DNA of 64,000 bases, from positions 60,051 to 124,050 of the forward strand of contig CAKQMB010000008.1 of the NCBI GenBank assembly GCA_934254825.1, written 5' to 3'. How positions within the stretch are numbered: position 1 is the stretch's first letter; every line of letters starts with the position of its first letter. The notes under the pieces were generated by a model that saw nothing but the letters and a program-made list of their open reading frames with translations, made no database searches and was not told the DNA's origin. A program made the position numbers and the translations under genes. Below are positions 16,787 through 25,770 of the stretch, piece by piece. This DNA is from an uncultured Clostridia bacterium (lineage in GTDB: Bacteria > Bacillota > Clostridia > Christensenellales > Borkfalkiaceae).

Positions 16787-17433
16787 ATTTGTCCTCTCCT
16801 TTCGGGATTATCGCCGTCAGACGAAACAAACAAATGAATACCGAGCGCGGCGTTAAATCCCGTTGCCGCAAAAACGCTGAATCTCTCCACCACCCCGAAA
16901 TAGTCCGTCGGCACGATCTTCATTCCCAACGCGCCCGTAAGCATCATCAGAAGAGCGACAAGCGCGCAGATTCCGTAAGAACGACAGGATCTGTCCTTTG
17001 CGCCCGCGATAATAACGAGCGTGAGCGAAGCGATCGATAAAAGCACCACGACAGCCGTTATAACCATGTGCATAACGTCCTGAAAAGTGCCGTCGTAACC
17101 GCTGTTGGAAAGCGGAAACATACGATACCCGACCGCCGAAATAAACTCCATAGCGGCGAAAAGATACACGCCGAGCCTTAAAAGCTTCGATTTCTTTCCT
17201 TGTATGCCAAGCACCGCGGCGAAAGCGCAAAGCGGCTCGCAGACGGCGTACAACGCGCTTAAACTGTTCCATAAACCGAGCGACGGCGCGTTAGCCGCGC
17301 TTAAATCGCTTACGGCTTGTTTTAACCAATTATACCCGGGATAAGCGAGCGGCGCGAAAATCACCGCCGCGGCGTAAGAAAGAAAGCTTACGACCCCGAA
17401 AAGCCCCGCATAATTCAATAATTTCTTTTTCAT
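16783..17433 (-). CDS. DUF998 family membrane protein
   Basis: 216 residues with six hydrophobic segments (first ~7-30) and the family's charged loop around NWLKQAVSDLSA at ~35-46 and YRMFPLSNSGYDG at ~103-115. DUF998 proteins are widespread, poorly understood integral membrane proteins. It is coupled by a four-base overlap to the acetyltransferase and lies 59 bases after the TetR gene. Function unknown; operon context suggests stress or drug response. Confidence 0.85.
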   Translation of the reverse strand: MKKKLLNYAGLFGVVSFLSYAAAVIFAPLAYPGYNWLKQAVSDLSAANAPSLGLWNSLSALYAVCEPLCAFAAVLGIQGKKSKLLRLGVYLFAAMEFISAVGYRMFPLSNSGYDGTFQDVMHMVITAVVVLLSIASLTLVIIAGAKDRSCRSYGICALVALLMMLTGALGMKIVPTDYFGVVERFSVFAATGFNAALGIHLFVSSDGDNPERRGQI

Positions 17434-17492
17434 TTTTTCTCCTTAAACGGGTTAATAAACCCGTAAAAACCGTTCCACGGAACAGAATATTT

Positions 17493-18104
17493 TTATTCGC
17501 CGCAAGAATGTTCGGCGCAAAAATTGCGGATATATTCGTCCAAAGTTTTCGATATGTCGCCAGCGCCCGCTTCGGCAAGCGTTCTGTCGTTTTCGAGATC
17601 CGAAAGCCCGTGTACCGCGAAAGCGAAACTCATCGCCGAATACTCCGCGTTTTTGAATTTCATAAGCCCCGCTTTCTCCAACACCCCGAACAAAAGCTTC
17701 GTCGCGCCGATCATTTTCTCCGTTTCCTCGACGAGGATTTTCGCCGCGCTTTTCGAAACCGTTCTTTCGGAATATACAACCTTATAAAAAGCCCGCATAT
17801 TCTCGTCGGCGCACATTTTAAGGTAATTATCCGTCGATTTTTTGAGTATATCGTAAGCCGTTTCGCCTTGCTTTATTTTAAGATAATCGGCAGCCTCGGG
17901 GGCGGCGTTTTTCAAAGCGCACTCTCTTAAAAATCGATACGTTTCCTCCACAAGCTCGTCTTTCGAGGCGAAATGATTATAAAGCGACGGCTTTTTTATC
18001 CCCACTTTCTGCGCGATCATGCTCATCGACACCTGCCCGAGTCCTTTTTCGGAAGCGAGCGCGAGCGTTGCCATAATAATTTCCGTTTTTCTCTTTTCGT
18101 TCAT
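17493..18104 (-). CDS. TetR/AcrR family transcriptional regulator
   Basis: 203 residues. The N-terminal helix-turn-helix at ~8-52 is typical (GQVSMSMIAQKVGI, then KPSLYNHFASKDELVEE). The C-terminal helical domain would bind an inducer. A perfect 9-bp inverted repeat immediately downstream of its promoter (18133-18152) is the expected operator, so it should repress itself together with the DUF998 and acetyltransferase genes. Confidence 0.92.
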   Translation of the reverse strand: MNEKRKTEIIMATLALASEKGLGQVSMSMIAQKVGIKKPSLYNHFASKDELVEETYRFLRECALKNAAPEAADYLKIKQGETAYDILKKSTDNYLKMCADENMRAFYKVVYSERTVSKSAAKILVEETEKMIGATKLLFGVLEKAGLMKFKNAEYSAMSFAFAVHGLSDLENDRTLAEAGAGDISKTLDEYIRNFCAEHSCGE

Positions 18105-18132
18105 TTTTTCTCCCGCAGTTGTATTTTTACCA

Positions 18133-18152
18133 AAACTACCGCTCGGTAGTTT
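18133..18152 (-). promoter_or_regulatory. TetR operator
   Basis: AAACTACCG-ct-CGGTAGTTT is a perfect inverted repeat (9-bp arms). It sits directly after the -10 box and overlaps the expected transcription start of the TetR operon. Confidence 0.85.
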
Positions 18153-18154
18153 AA

Positions 18155-18183
18155 ATTATATCGCAAATTATAAATTTTTACAA
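18155..18183 (-). promoter_or_regulatory. Promoter of the TetR operon
   Basis: On the minus strand TTGTAA (18178-18183), 17 bases, TATAAT (18155-18160), adjacent to the operator. Confidence 0.82.
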
Positions 18184-18223
18184 GCGTTTTTATCGGATAA
18201 TTTTTCAAAAAATATTTTCGCAT

Positions 18224-18257
18224 AAAAAAAGCGGCTTGCGCCAAAGGCGCAAGCCGC
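18224..18257 (-). terminator. Terminator of glycan operon II
   Basis: GCGGCTTGCGCC-aaa-GGCGCAAGCCGC (12-bp stem) followed by seven T's on the minus strand, ~50 bases after the stop of the large surface protein. Confidence 0.92.
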
Positions 18258-18305
18258 ATAAACGCAACCGACGGTAAATCGTCGATTAAGTTTTGTTATT
18301 TGCTG

Positions 18306-21300
18306 TTATTTTTCTTCTTTCTTTTTGAAAAGGAAGAGAACCGCCGCAAGCGCGGGAAGCATGATCGAACCTACCGCAACGCTGCTGCCGCAACCGCCTT
18401 TCTCGGAAGAAGGTTTCTCGTTTTCGCTCGTCTTGTCGGAAGCGGAAGGCTTTTCGACTTCGGAAGTCTTATCGGATTCCGAAGGCTGCCCGGATTCGCC
18501 GGGGGTGGGAGCGTCTTTCAATTCGATCGACGTGTAGTTAAGCTCTTCGCCTTCGCCGTATTCCTTCAAACCGACTTTCATTTCGGCACTGCTCGAAGAG
18601 GAAGGAGTTTCAACGGTAAGAATGCTTGCTTCGAGGTTAAACGTTCCGAACGATTCGCTGATCGTGGTCTTTCTCGCGGAGTCTACGGCTATGCTGAGTT
18701 TGCCGTTTTCGACTGCGAACGAGATATTGTGAACGCCGAGCGCGCTTGTATTTTCGGATCTCGAAATGTTTACACCTCTCGACGTTTCCAAAATTACCGC
18801 GTTACCTTTCGCGTCGGTAAGTTTATACGATTCATAAAACGCGTTGCTGTTAGCGTTTACTTCACCGTCTGCGAAGTTCGTGTAAAGGATATAAGTGAAC
18901 GTGCAGCGGCTGTACGGATCGAAGAAATTAAATCTTACATAACCGTTGCTCTGGAATTCGAGACCGTTCTTGTAGTAACCGACGGTGGACTTGAAGTCAA
19001 CCTTGAAGGAAACGCCCGCCGTAAGGTCATAAGCCTTCATAGGCGTTACCGAGTTGTCGCTCGTAAGCATATATGCGCCTTTGCCCGTTTCAACGGTGCC
19101 GTCGCCCGTTTTAGCGTAGCCGTCGGCGAATTTAGCGACATAAACGTAAAGCGGATAAAGTTTTCCGTCGCTTACGGCGATGAATTCGTATGCGCCTACT
19201 TCGTCTGCGATATTGGATTTTTTAACGGTAAGAGTTCCGTCTACATAGCTCCATTCGGTGTTCGCGACAGTCTCGTCTCCTTTCATAAGAGATTCGACGG
19301 AAGCAAGACCGAGATTGAACTTAACGTCGGTAAGCTCGCCCTTGGTTGCGAAAGCGACGTGCGCTTTTTCCATTGCCGAAGAAACATAGGTAAGGTTGAT
19401 AGCCGTACCGGTTCCGGTTGCCTGATCTTCGATAATAAGCTGACCCTGTTTTGCGAAAGGAAGCTTCTTGAAGAACGATTTCTTAACCGTAAGTTTTCCG
19501 TTTTCATAAGCGATATCTGCGCTTTCCGCAACAACTCCGCCGTCGGAAGAAACTTTGAGGTTGGTTCCGTCGGTATTGATAACGTCGAGAACGAGGTCGT
19601 TTGCGGGATTAGCTATATCGATAGTATAGCTTGCTTCGTCTGTCGACTGAACGGGTCCGGTTACGCCGATACCGTTCATATCCTTGTTGGCTTTGAAATC
19701 GAAGTTTGTGTTTTTATGGTTGAAGAAGAAACCTACATAAGCAACGCCGTTTTCGAAATCTCCCTGCAATGTCGAAGGAGTAGCAATAGTCTGTCCGTTT
19801 ACTTTGAAGTATCCGTCCTCTGCTTTATCTTTTCCGAAGTACATTTCGATTACGAGGTTTTTGATCTTCGGAAGGTGTTCGTAGTTCGCGTTGGTGGAAG
19901 CCGTCGGAACAAATCCGTTAAGCTTCTGGATATCCTTTCTTCCGTCTCCGAAGAAAAGAGCAGCCAATTCCATATCACTTGCGGTTCCGTCTGCAAAATA
20001 ATCCATCATTTTAAGCGAACCCATAACGCCGAGAAGCGCCCATTCCGTTCCGTCGCCGAAAGCTTCCACTTCGAGAGAAATGGGCTTAGTTACGTCGAAA
20101 CCTTTGTTATAATAAATTCTCGAAGAAAGGGTCGTTGCGCTGAACGCTCTGAGATTTGCGGAAATATAATGTCCTTCGGTTACGATTTCGGTACCTTTAA
20201 CAAGGTCTACGGATCTTGCAACCCAACCTTCATCGGCTAATTTGCAGTAAAGCGAACCTTCCAAGGAATCTTCGCCGATACCGATATTGAATTTAAGACT
20301 GCGGTAATCGCCGATCTTTGTTTCAAGGAAAGCTTTTTTAAGCGTGAACGTGTAAGTTTTTCCGTCCTGTGTAAGCGTATAATCTTCACCCGCCGTCAAA
20401 GGATCGGAATCGGCTTCTCTCATACCCGTTTTTACGACTATGCTATCCTGAGTTGCGGCTCCGGAGTAATCGAATGTGTAGGAAATATCGTTAAGTTCCG
20501 TTACTTCGACATGGTTTGCGCCTTTCCATACAGGAGGAGCTGCTTTCTGAACGGTTGTGATAACCGACGCTTTGCCGTTTTCGGCAACAACCGTCAATGC
20601 GGTCGTTTTTGCAATCTGAGCTACATAAGTATTCCAGAATGCGGGTTTAATAGTAATTTTTTTAGCGTTTTCATCGCCTTCTACCGCTTCTATCGTATAG
20701 GTGTTTTCGTCGGTAATATCGTTTCCGTTTGCGGTGAGTTTAACTTCGCCTTTAAGATTTCTTGCCGTGAACGAAAGCTCTGCGGGAAGAGTACCCGTAG
20801 AAAGATCGATCGTTCCGTTAAGAGCCGCGGGAACGGAAGAATACTCGATATAAGGCGTGTTATATTCGCCCATTAACATTCTGCACGAAGCAACGTCGCC
20901 TGTTCCTATTACGAAATAACATCCGTTGGGGAAGCTGTCCACGGTTACAAAATCCCAAAGAGACGCTGCCGCATTTGCCTCATGACCGAGCATCGAGCCG
21001 TCGACTTTCATATAAGAAACATCGCCGTCTGTGCCGGTTCCGATGTGGATTTCAACGGTATGAAGCTGATCGTAGATAATATTCATTCCGTTAATTCCCT
21101 CTAACGGTCTACCGGAGTTGGCAGGATAAAGTTGTCTACCTGAACCGTCTACAATTATATGAGGGAACTTGTCTCCGGGAGCGCTTCCTCCGGTATGGTT
21201 AGTTCCTTGCCAACCGTCTTTACCGTTCAACAGTATAAGACCGGACCAACGTCCTTGATTGCTAAGCATAAACTGGAACGTTACCGTTCTGTCCGGAGCT

Positions 21301-21542
21301 TCGAGAATATTCGTATTGTTTATAATCGCTCCGCCGGCGTATGCGCCGAGCATAATTCCCGAGCCGGGTGCCACTTCGGTAAGCGGTCTTGCGGGATCGC
21401 TGAACTGCCACTGCGTTGCAGGGGTTGCGTCTGCTGCCTTGGCGTCGGTTTTAACCAAGTTAAGTCCGACAACAAGACACAATGCCATAACTACCGCAAA
21501 AAGCGCGGAAAATATGGACTTAGCCTTTTTTGTTTTCATCAT
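18306..21542 (-). CDS. Large surface protein with atypical C-terminal anchor
   Basis: 1078 residues. A signal peptide (~1-36, ending around DAKAA) leads into repeated beta-sandwich regions: laminin-G/LamG-like stretches at ~45-230, ~460-640 and ~870-1020 alternate with short Ig-like segments. A Ser/Glu/Lys/Pro-rich wall-spanning stretch (SEVEKPSASDKTSENEKP) follows. The last 30 residues are GGCGSS, a hydrophobic segment and KKKEEK: a sorting-signal shape without LPXTG. GGGAGG precedes the first of two ATGs. It is the last gene of operon II, after two glycosidase-like lipoproteins, so a cell-surface glycan-binding role is likely (inference). Confidence 0.8.
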   Translation of the reverse strand: MMKTKKAKSIFSALFAVVMALCLVVGLNLVKTDAKAADATPATQWQFSDPARPLTEVAPGSGIMLGAYAGGAIINNTNILEAPDRTVTFQFMLSNQGRWSGLILLNGKDGWQGTNHTGGSAPGDKFPHIIVDGSGRQLYPANSGRPLEGINGMNIIYDQLHTVEIHIGTGTDGDVSYMKVDGSMLGHEANAAASLWDFVTVDSFPNGCYFVIGTGDVASCRMLMGEYNTPYIEYSSVPAALNGTIDLSTGTLPAELSFTARNLKGEVKLTANGNDITDENTYTIEAVEGDENAKKITIKPAFWNTYVAQIAKTTALTVVAENGKASVITTVQKAAPPVWKGANHVEVTELNDISYTFDYSGAATQDSIVVKTGMREADSDPLTAGEDYTLTQDGKTYTFTLKKAFLETKIGDYRSLKFNIGIGEDSLEGSLYCKLADEGWVARSVDLVKGTEIVTEGHYISANLRAFSATTLSSRIYYNKGFDVTKPISLEVEAFGDGTEWALLGVMGSLKMMDYFADGTASDMELAALFFGDGRKDIQKLNGFVPTASTNANYEHLPKIKNLVIEMYFGKDKAEDGYFKVNGQTIATPSTLQGDFENGVAYVGFFFNHKNTNFDFKANKDMNGIGVTGPVQSTDEASYTIDIANPANDLVLDVINTDGTNLKVSSDGGVVAESADIAYENGKLTVKKSFFKKLPFAKQGQLIIEDQATGTGTAINLTYVSSAMEKAHVAFATKGELTDVKFNLGLASVESLMKGDETVANTEWSYVDGTLTVKKSNIADEVGAYEFIAVSDGKLYPLYVYVAKFADGYAKTGDGTVETGKGAYMLTSDNSVTPMKAYDLTAGVSFKVDFKSTVGYYKNGLEFQSNGYVRFNFFDPYSRCTFTYILYTNFADGEVNANSNAFYESYKLTDAKGNAVILETSRGVNISRSENTSALGVHNISFAVENGKLSIAVDSARKTTISESFGTFNLEASILTVETPSSSSSAEMKVGLKEYGEGEELNYTSIELKDAPTPGESGQPSESDKTSEVEKPSASDKTSENEKPSSEKGGCGSSVAVGSIMLPALAAVLFLFKKKEEK

Positions 21543-21582
21543 TTTGTTTACCTCCCGGTATATTTTTTATCTTTTAAGCTCC

Positions 21583-21605
21583 CCGCGGGGATTTTCGCCC
21601 CGCGG
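21583..21605 (-). promoter_or_regulatory. GC hairpin between operon II genes
   Basis: CCGCGGGG-attttcg-CCCCGCGG, containing the loopless palindrome CCCCGCGGGG at one side, lies between the GH99-like gene and the surface-protein gene. It has no T-run, so an mRNA-processing or stability role is more likely than termination. Confidence 0.45.
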
Positions 21606-21633
21606 AAAATCATAAAGTTTTTGAAATTGTTTA

Positions 21634-23826
21634 TCAGTAACCCATTCTGTAAGAATAGTTAAGTCTGCCTGCGGGAGCGCAGTCGCCGCCGCAATAGAAT
21701 GCGAATATATCGCCGAACGAATACACGCCTACGCCGTCGTTGGTTTCGGTTTTCGTTCCCGCAAAGATATTGTCGGAAACCTTAATACCTATCTCGCTCG
21801 CGCTCGTAACGCCTAACGCTTCGAGCGGAATACGATAAGCAACGAATTTACCTTCGGTGTAAATATCCGCGTCGAAATCGATCGTCGCGGCGACGATTTC
21901 TCCGTCCGCCGTAGTTCCGAGGCTTTCGATAGAGGTAACCGTTCCCTTCGGCGAGCGGTTGATCACGAAGTCGTAACCGCACCAACCACTTCTTCCGCCT
22001 GCGGAGATCCAGAGGTTCATCCAGCCTTTATCGCCCTGCTCGTAAGCCGTGACGTCGTTTTTGGTTGCCGCAAGAACATAGAGATATTCGCTGTCGTTGG
22101 CGATTTTGATATAATCTATATCGTTTCTCGCGGTATTGTCGGTGTAAGTGTACTTATTGGCAATACTCTTCGCGTTTCTGTTCGTCGCGTCGCCCGTGAA
22201 GTCGATATATTTCGCTTTCACGTTGTCCCATGCGGAAATATTCTTGTAATCGACGGTCTGTCTCATCCACATTGCCGCGGAAGAAGCTTTTCCGCCGTCT
22301 TCGTACTTGAATTTTCTGACGTTCTCTACAAGGTTAAGGAAATAGGTATCGCCGTAACCGTCCGCATCTCTCATCATTTCGACGTCTCTCGAAAACGCTA
22401 TACTGAACGTGTCTACGAAAGTGGCATATCTGCCGTTCTGATTGAGTTTCTGAGCGACCCATTCGTTCCAGCCGGTTACCGTTACCATCCACACTTCGTC
22501 GCTTCCGCCGTAATTATGAACGTTGTTCCATTCGCTGACGAAGTTCGTCGCCATAAGCGCGCCGTCGACGGAGTCCGTCTGATAAGCGTAGGTCTGATTG
22601 GGCAACGCCCCTCTTCCGCGATACTTGTATGCCGTATCCTTTCTGTTTCTCGCAAGGAACGCTTCCGACGACCAGTTTCCGTCGATATGCTGAGCAACGG
22701 AAACGTTCATAATTCCGTTGTAATTCTTCTGCGGGAAGGAATAATCCATCCACGGGAAGCCGTTGGCGTACGATCCCGGCGTAACGGCAGTCGGCCAGAC
22801 GACGTTTCTTATCCAGAAAGCGTCGGCGACAGCCTCGTTCGTAAGATACTGTTTATCGAAACTGTAAGTTACGAGAAGGGGTTTGCCGGAGGGGTTTCTC
22901 GTTTTATCCGCCGTGAACCAGCAGGATTTATACTTGAAGTTATTTACCGCGTAGTAATTATTGTAAACCCACTCGATAACTTTCGTCGTCGTTCTCGTGC
23001 GGACGGTGTCGTCCGAAGAGGTATAGGGGTTACAACAGATAGGAACTATTCTCGGAACTTCGAAGCCTTCGGCTTGCATTTCGAGGATCGTGTCCATTAA
23101 AGCGATGGTCGCGTTCTTATAAATGTTGACCGCGTTCTCGCCGTTCATATTCGCGTTGGTGAAATCGAGATACAAGAAATCGATTCCCGCCAGGGTCAGA
23201 AGTTCGAGATGTCTTCTTATAACCCACTTATCCGTGGAACGGTAGTAACCGTAAAGCGGTTCTTCGAAATAATGGAAGCCGTTCTTCGGGGAAATCTTCG
23301 CGTCGTAATTAGCCGACCCTTCGAGAGCCCAGAGAGGATTCGTAAGGTCGTAAGGATTGTACTGCTCCAAAAGCTTGGATATATCGTAAATGCCGCCTAT
23401 ATCGTCGCCAAGCCACAAGAAGTAGAAAATACCGACGTATTTACTCTTCTTTTTAACGCCTTTCGCCTTAACGGTTCCGCCGTCGAAAACGGAAGAAAGC
23501 TGCGAGGTCGTGAAATACTGCTCGCCCATATCGAGGAGCTTCTGAGTGTATTCCGCGTCGTAAACGTCGAGCCAGTCTTCGCCGTAGTTATATCCCTGCG
23601 ACTCGGAAGACGACTGACTGTCCGACCCGCTTTCCGTGTCTTTGTCTGACTCGGATTGCGAGTCTCTTTCGGAATTTCCGTCGGAAGTCGTCTGCGAGTC
23701 TCTTTCGGAATTACTCGTCGGATCCGACGTTCCGCCGTCCGACCAACAACCCGTCATCATAAACATAGCTATCACCATCAGAACGGAAATTATTTTATAA
23801 ATTAAACTTTTTTTTGCGTTCGTCAT
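21634..23826 (-). CDS. GH99/WbsX-like lipoprotein, paralogue 1
   Basis: 730 residues: lipobox MTGC (Cys27), a Ser/Asp/Glu-rich linker (~28-80), then a TIM-barrel-type domain. The landmarks are VGIFYFLWLG, WVIRRHLELLTLAGIDFLYL and VTGWNEWVAQ; the last resembles the conserved NEW signature of GH99/GH71/WbsX-type proteins. The final ~170 residues form a DOMON/CBM9-like beta-sandwich. GH99 enzymes are endo-alpha-mannosidases, but activity is only inferred. It is clearly paralogous to the next gene upstream and is separated from it by 14 bases, pointing to tandem duplication. Confidence 0.72.
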   Translation of the reverse strand: MTNAKKSLIYKIISVLMVIAMFMMTGCWSDGGTSDPTSNSERDSQTTSDGNSERDSQSESDKDTESGSDSQSSSESQGYNYGEDWLDVYDAEYTQKLLDMGEQYFTTSQLSSVFDGGTVKAKGVKKKSKYVGIFYFLWLGDDIGGIYDISKLLEQYNPYDLTNPLWALEGSANYDAKISPKNGFHYFEEPLYGYYRSTDKWVIRRHLELLTLAGIDFLYLDFTNANMNGENAVNIYKNATIALMDTILEMQAEGFEVPRIVPICCNPYTSSDDTVRTRTTTKVIEWVYNNYYAVNNFKYKSCWFTADKTRNPSGKPLLVTYSFDKQYLTNEAVADAFWIRNVVWPTAVTPGSYANGFPWMDYSFPQKNYNGIMNVSVAQHIDGNWSSEAFLARNRKDTAYKYRGRGALPNQTYAYQTDSVDGALMATNFVSEWNNVHNYGGSDEVWMVTVTGWNEWVAQKLNQNGRYATFVDTFSIAFSRDVEMMRDADGYGDTYFLNLVENVRKFKYEDGGKASSAAMWMRQTVDYKNISAWDNVKAKYIDFTGDATNRNAKSIANKYTYTDNTARNDIDYIKIANDSEYLYVLAATKNDVTAYEQGDKGWMNLWISAGGRSGWCGYDFVINRSPKGTVTSIESLGTTADGEIVAATIDFDADIYTEGKFVAYRIPLEALGVTSASEIGIKVSDNIFAGTKTETNDGVGVYSFGDIFAFYCGGDCAPAGRLNYSYRMGY

Positions 23827-23840
23827 ATTTTTCTCCGATT

Positions 23841-25751
23841 TTATTTAACGTACCAGCTGTAATTGATACGTCCCAAAGGCGCGCAATCGCCGTTCGTGTA
23901 AAGGTCGGTCACGTCGAAATCCTTTTGAAGATTATCGGTCACTTTAACTTGAAGCCCGAACGACTCTTCCGTTATGCCGAGCGCGGTTTTGCTTACTTTA
24001 ACGATCATAACGTTGCCCGAAACGTAGGTTTCCGCGTCGCCTGCTTTTTCGAACGACTTATCCGAAATTCTGTCAATGCTCGACTTCGTTCCGTCAAGTT
24101 CGCGGTTTATAACGTATTGAAGATTGTTCCAACCGCCTTCCGCGCCCTCCAAGCCTATCCACAGGTTCATCCACCTCGTGTCGTTTTCGGCTTTTTGAGT
24201 TATATTGCCTTCGGTTGCGATCATAAACCAGACGTTGTCTTTATCGGCGGCTATTCTGAGTTCTTTGATATCGTTTCTGCCGGTATCGTTCTTGTAATAA
24301 GTTCCGCCCGCGCCCTGATGATCTCTCGGCAAAGTGTCGCCCGTAAGGTCGGCATAAGACGTGACGTCTTTCCAGTTTGCGAGATCGAGCATATCCTTGT
24401 CGACGTAATTTTCGTAAGTTATGCCCGTGTTTCCCGCGCCTTTGTACTTTCTGATGTTTTTAACCATCTGAATGAAACAGTTGTCGAGATAACCGCCGTT
24501 CATCATTTCGATATCTCTGGAAAACTCCATATCGAACGTGTCTACGAAATATCCGTAAGCGTCGCCGAGAAGAGGATCTTTACTCTGTTTCTGCGCCATC
24601 CATTCGTTCCAGCCGGTTATAAACACGAGGTTTACGTCTTTGGCTTTCCAGACGGAGTCCCACTGCTCTTCGAAGTTGGTATTCTTTACCGCGTTTTCGT
24701 AAGTATTCGTGTTCGTCACGTTCGACCAGCCTCTGCCGCGGTTGGCGTTATAATACTTCGTCGCCTGTTCTTTCGAAACCTTGCTTTTCAAAGTATCGGA
24801 CAAAGAATCGTAATTATGCGGCGCGAAAAGACCGGACAAAGAGAAATTTATTCCGCTTATCTTAGCGTCCGAAAGTCCGCCGCCGATACCCGTGTGCTGA
24901 GACGCGGAAACGTTCATTATCGTGTAATCGTTGGCGTCGTCCGTAAACGTTTCCTGCGGGTATCTCCACGATATCCACGGGAATTTGTCGGCATTGTAAG
25001 TACTGTTCGGCCACTGAGCGGCTTTGAAATAGAATTTGTTCAGAATAGCTTCGTCGCTGCCCGCGTAGGAAGAAATTATCCAGGGTTTGTCGCCGTTACC
25101 CGTAAACCATATCGGATCGTACTTTCCCCTTGCGTAAAACGCGTTGTAAATTTCCGTCGTTCTGCCCGTGGAGTCGGAGTTCGTCATAAACATTGCCTTG
25201 GGTACTTTATACCCGAGTTCGTGATATTCCAGAAGCACTTTGAGAACGTTTCTCGCGGCGGGCGCGTAATAGTCGTTGTTCGTCGTGTCGAAGCAGATAA
25301 AATCAAGCCCCGCGTTTATGAACAGTTCGACGTGTTTACGGACCACCCATTCGTCTTCGATCTGATAGTAGCCGTACATAGGCTCGCCCCAGAACGTGAA
25401 ATTCGGTCCGTATTTAACTTCTTCGCCGGTCAGAGTCTTTTCGACTTCGCCGTTTTGCTCGTAAGACTCGACGTTGACCGCAGTGCCTGCCTGACTTGCC
25501 CAAAGGAAGTAGAACACGCCTACGACGTTGTCGTTATAGTCTTTGACCTGCTCGAACGAACGACCGAAGTCGTCCGTTCCCGCAGTTTTTAAAAATCCGC
25601 TTTTAAGGTCGGAAGAAGCTTCGTACGTTCCCGTGATCTTCTTTCCGACGTTATCATTCTTGCTTTCCCCGCTCGAAGGGGTCGTTTCGCACGCCGCGGC
25701 GGCGAACATCAAAGACAATCCGAGCGCGAAAGCGGGAATTCTTTTTTTCAT
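23841..25751 (-). CDS. GH99/WbsX-like lipoprotein, paralogue 2
   Basis: 636 residues from the ATG at 25751; a GTG one codon earlier is possible, but AAGGGG is better spaced for the ATG. Lipobox AAAAC (Cys21). Same plan as its neighbour: VGVFYFLWAS, WVVRKHVELFINAGLDFICF, FITGWNEWMAQ, FSRDIEMMNGG, then a C-terminal DOMON/CBM9-like domain. It lacks the long Ser-rich linker of paralogue 1. It follows the solute-binding protein by 19 bases, so it probably degrades the glycan whose fragments the importer takes up. Confidence 0.72.
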   Translation of the reverse strand: MKKRIPAFALGLSLMFAAAACETTPSSGESKNDNVGKKITGTYEASSDLKSGFLKTAGTDDFGRSFEQVKDYNDNVVGVFYFLWASQAGTAVNVESYEQNGEVEKTLTGEEVKYGPNFTFWGEPMYGYYQIEDEWVVRKHVELFINAGLDFICFDTTNNDYYAPAARNVLKVLLEYHELGYKVPKAMFMTNSDSTGRTTEIYNAFYARGKYDPIWFTGNGDKPWIISSYAGSDEAILNKFYFKAAQWPNSTYNADKFPWISWRYPQETFTDDANDYTIMNVSASQHTGIGGGLSDAKISGINFSLSGLFAPHNYDSLSDTLKSKVSKEQATKYYNANRGRGWSNVTNTNTYENAVKNTNFEEQWDSVWKAKDVNLVFITGWNEWMAQKQSKDPLLGDAYGYFVDTFDMEFSRDIEMMNGGYLDNCFIQMVKNIRKYKGAGNTGITYENYVDKDMLDLANWKDVTSYADLTGDTLPRDHQGAGGTYYKNDTGRNDIKELRIAADKDNVWFMIATEGNITQKAENDTRWMNLWIGLEGAEGGWNNLQYVINRELDGTKSSIDRISDKSFEKAGDAETYVSGNVMIVKVSKTALGITEESFGLQVKVTDNLQKDFDVTDLYTNGDCAPLGRINYSWYVK

Positions 25752-25770
25752 CACATAAACCCCTTGCTAT

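Noticed and set aside
18300..20240. 646-residue plus-strand reading frame opposite the large surface protein
   Set aside because: It has no ribosome site, its composition is rich in Arg, Phe and Val as expected from the opposite strand of a biased gene, and the minus-strand frame has a signal peptide and domains.
23814..25592. 592-residue plus-strand frame opposite GH99-like paralogue 2
   Set aside because: Same reasons: it is a shadow of the minus-strand lipoprotein, with no recognisable domain.
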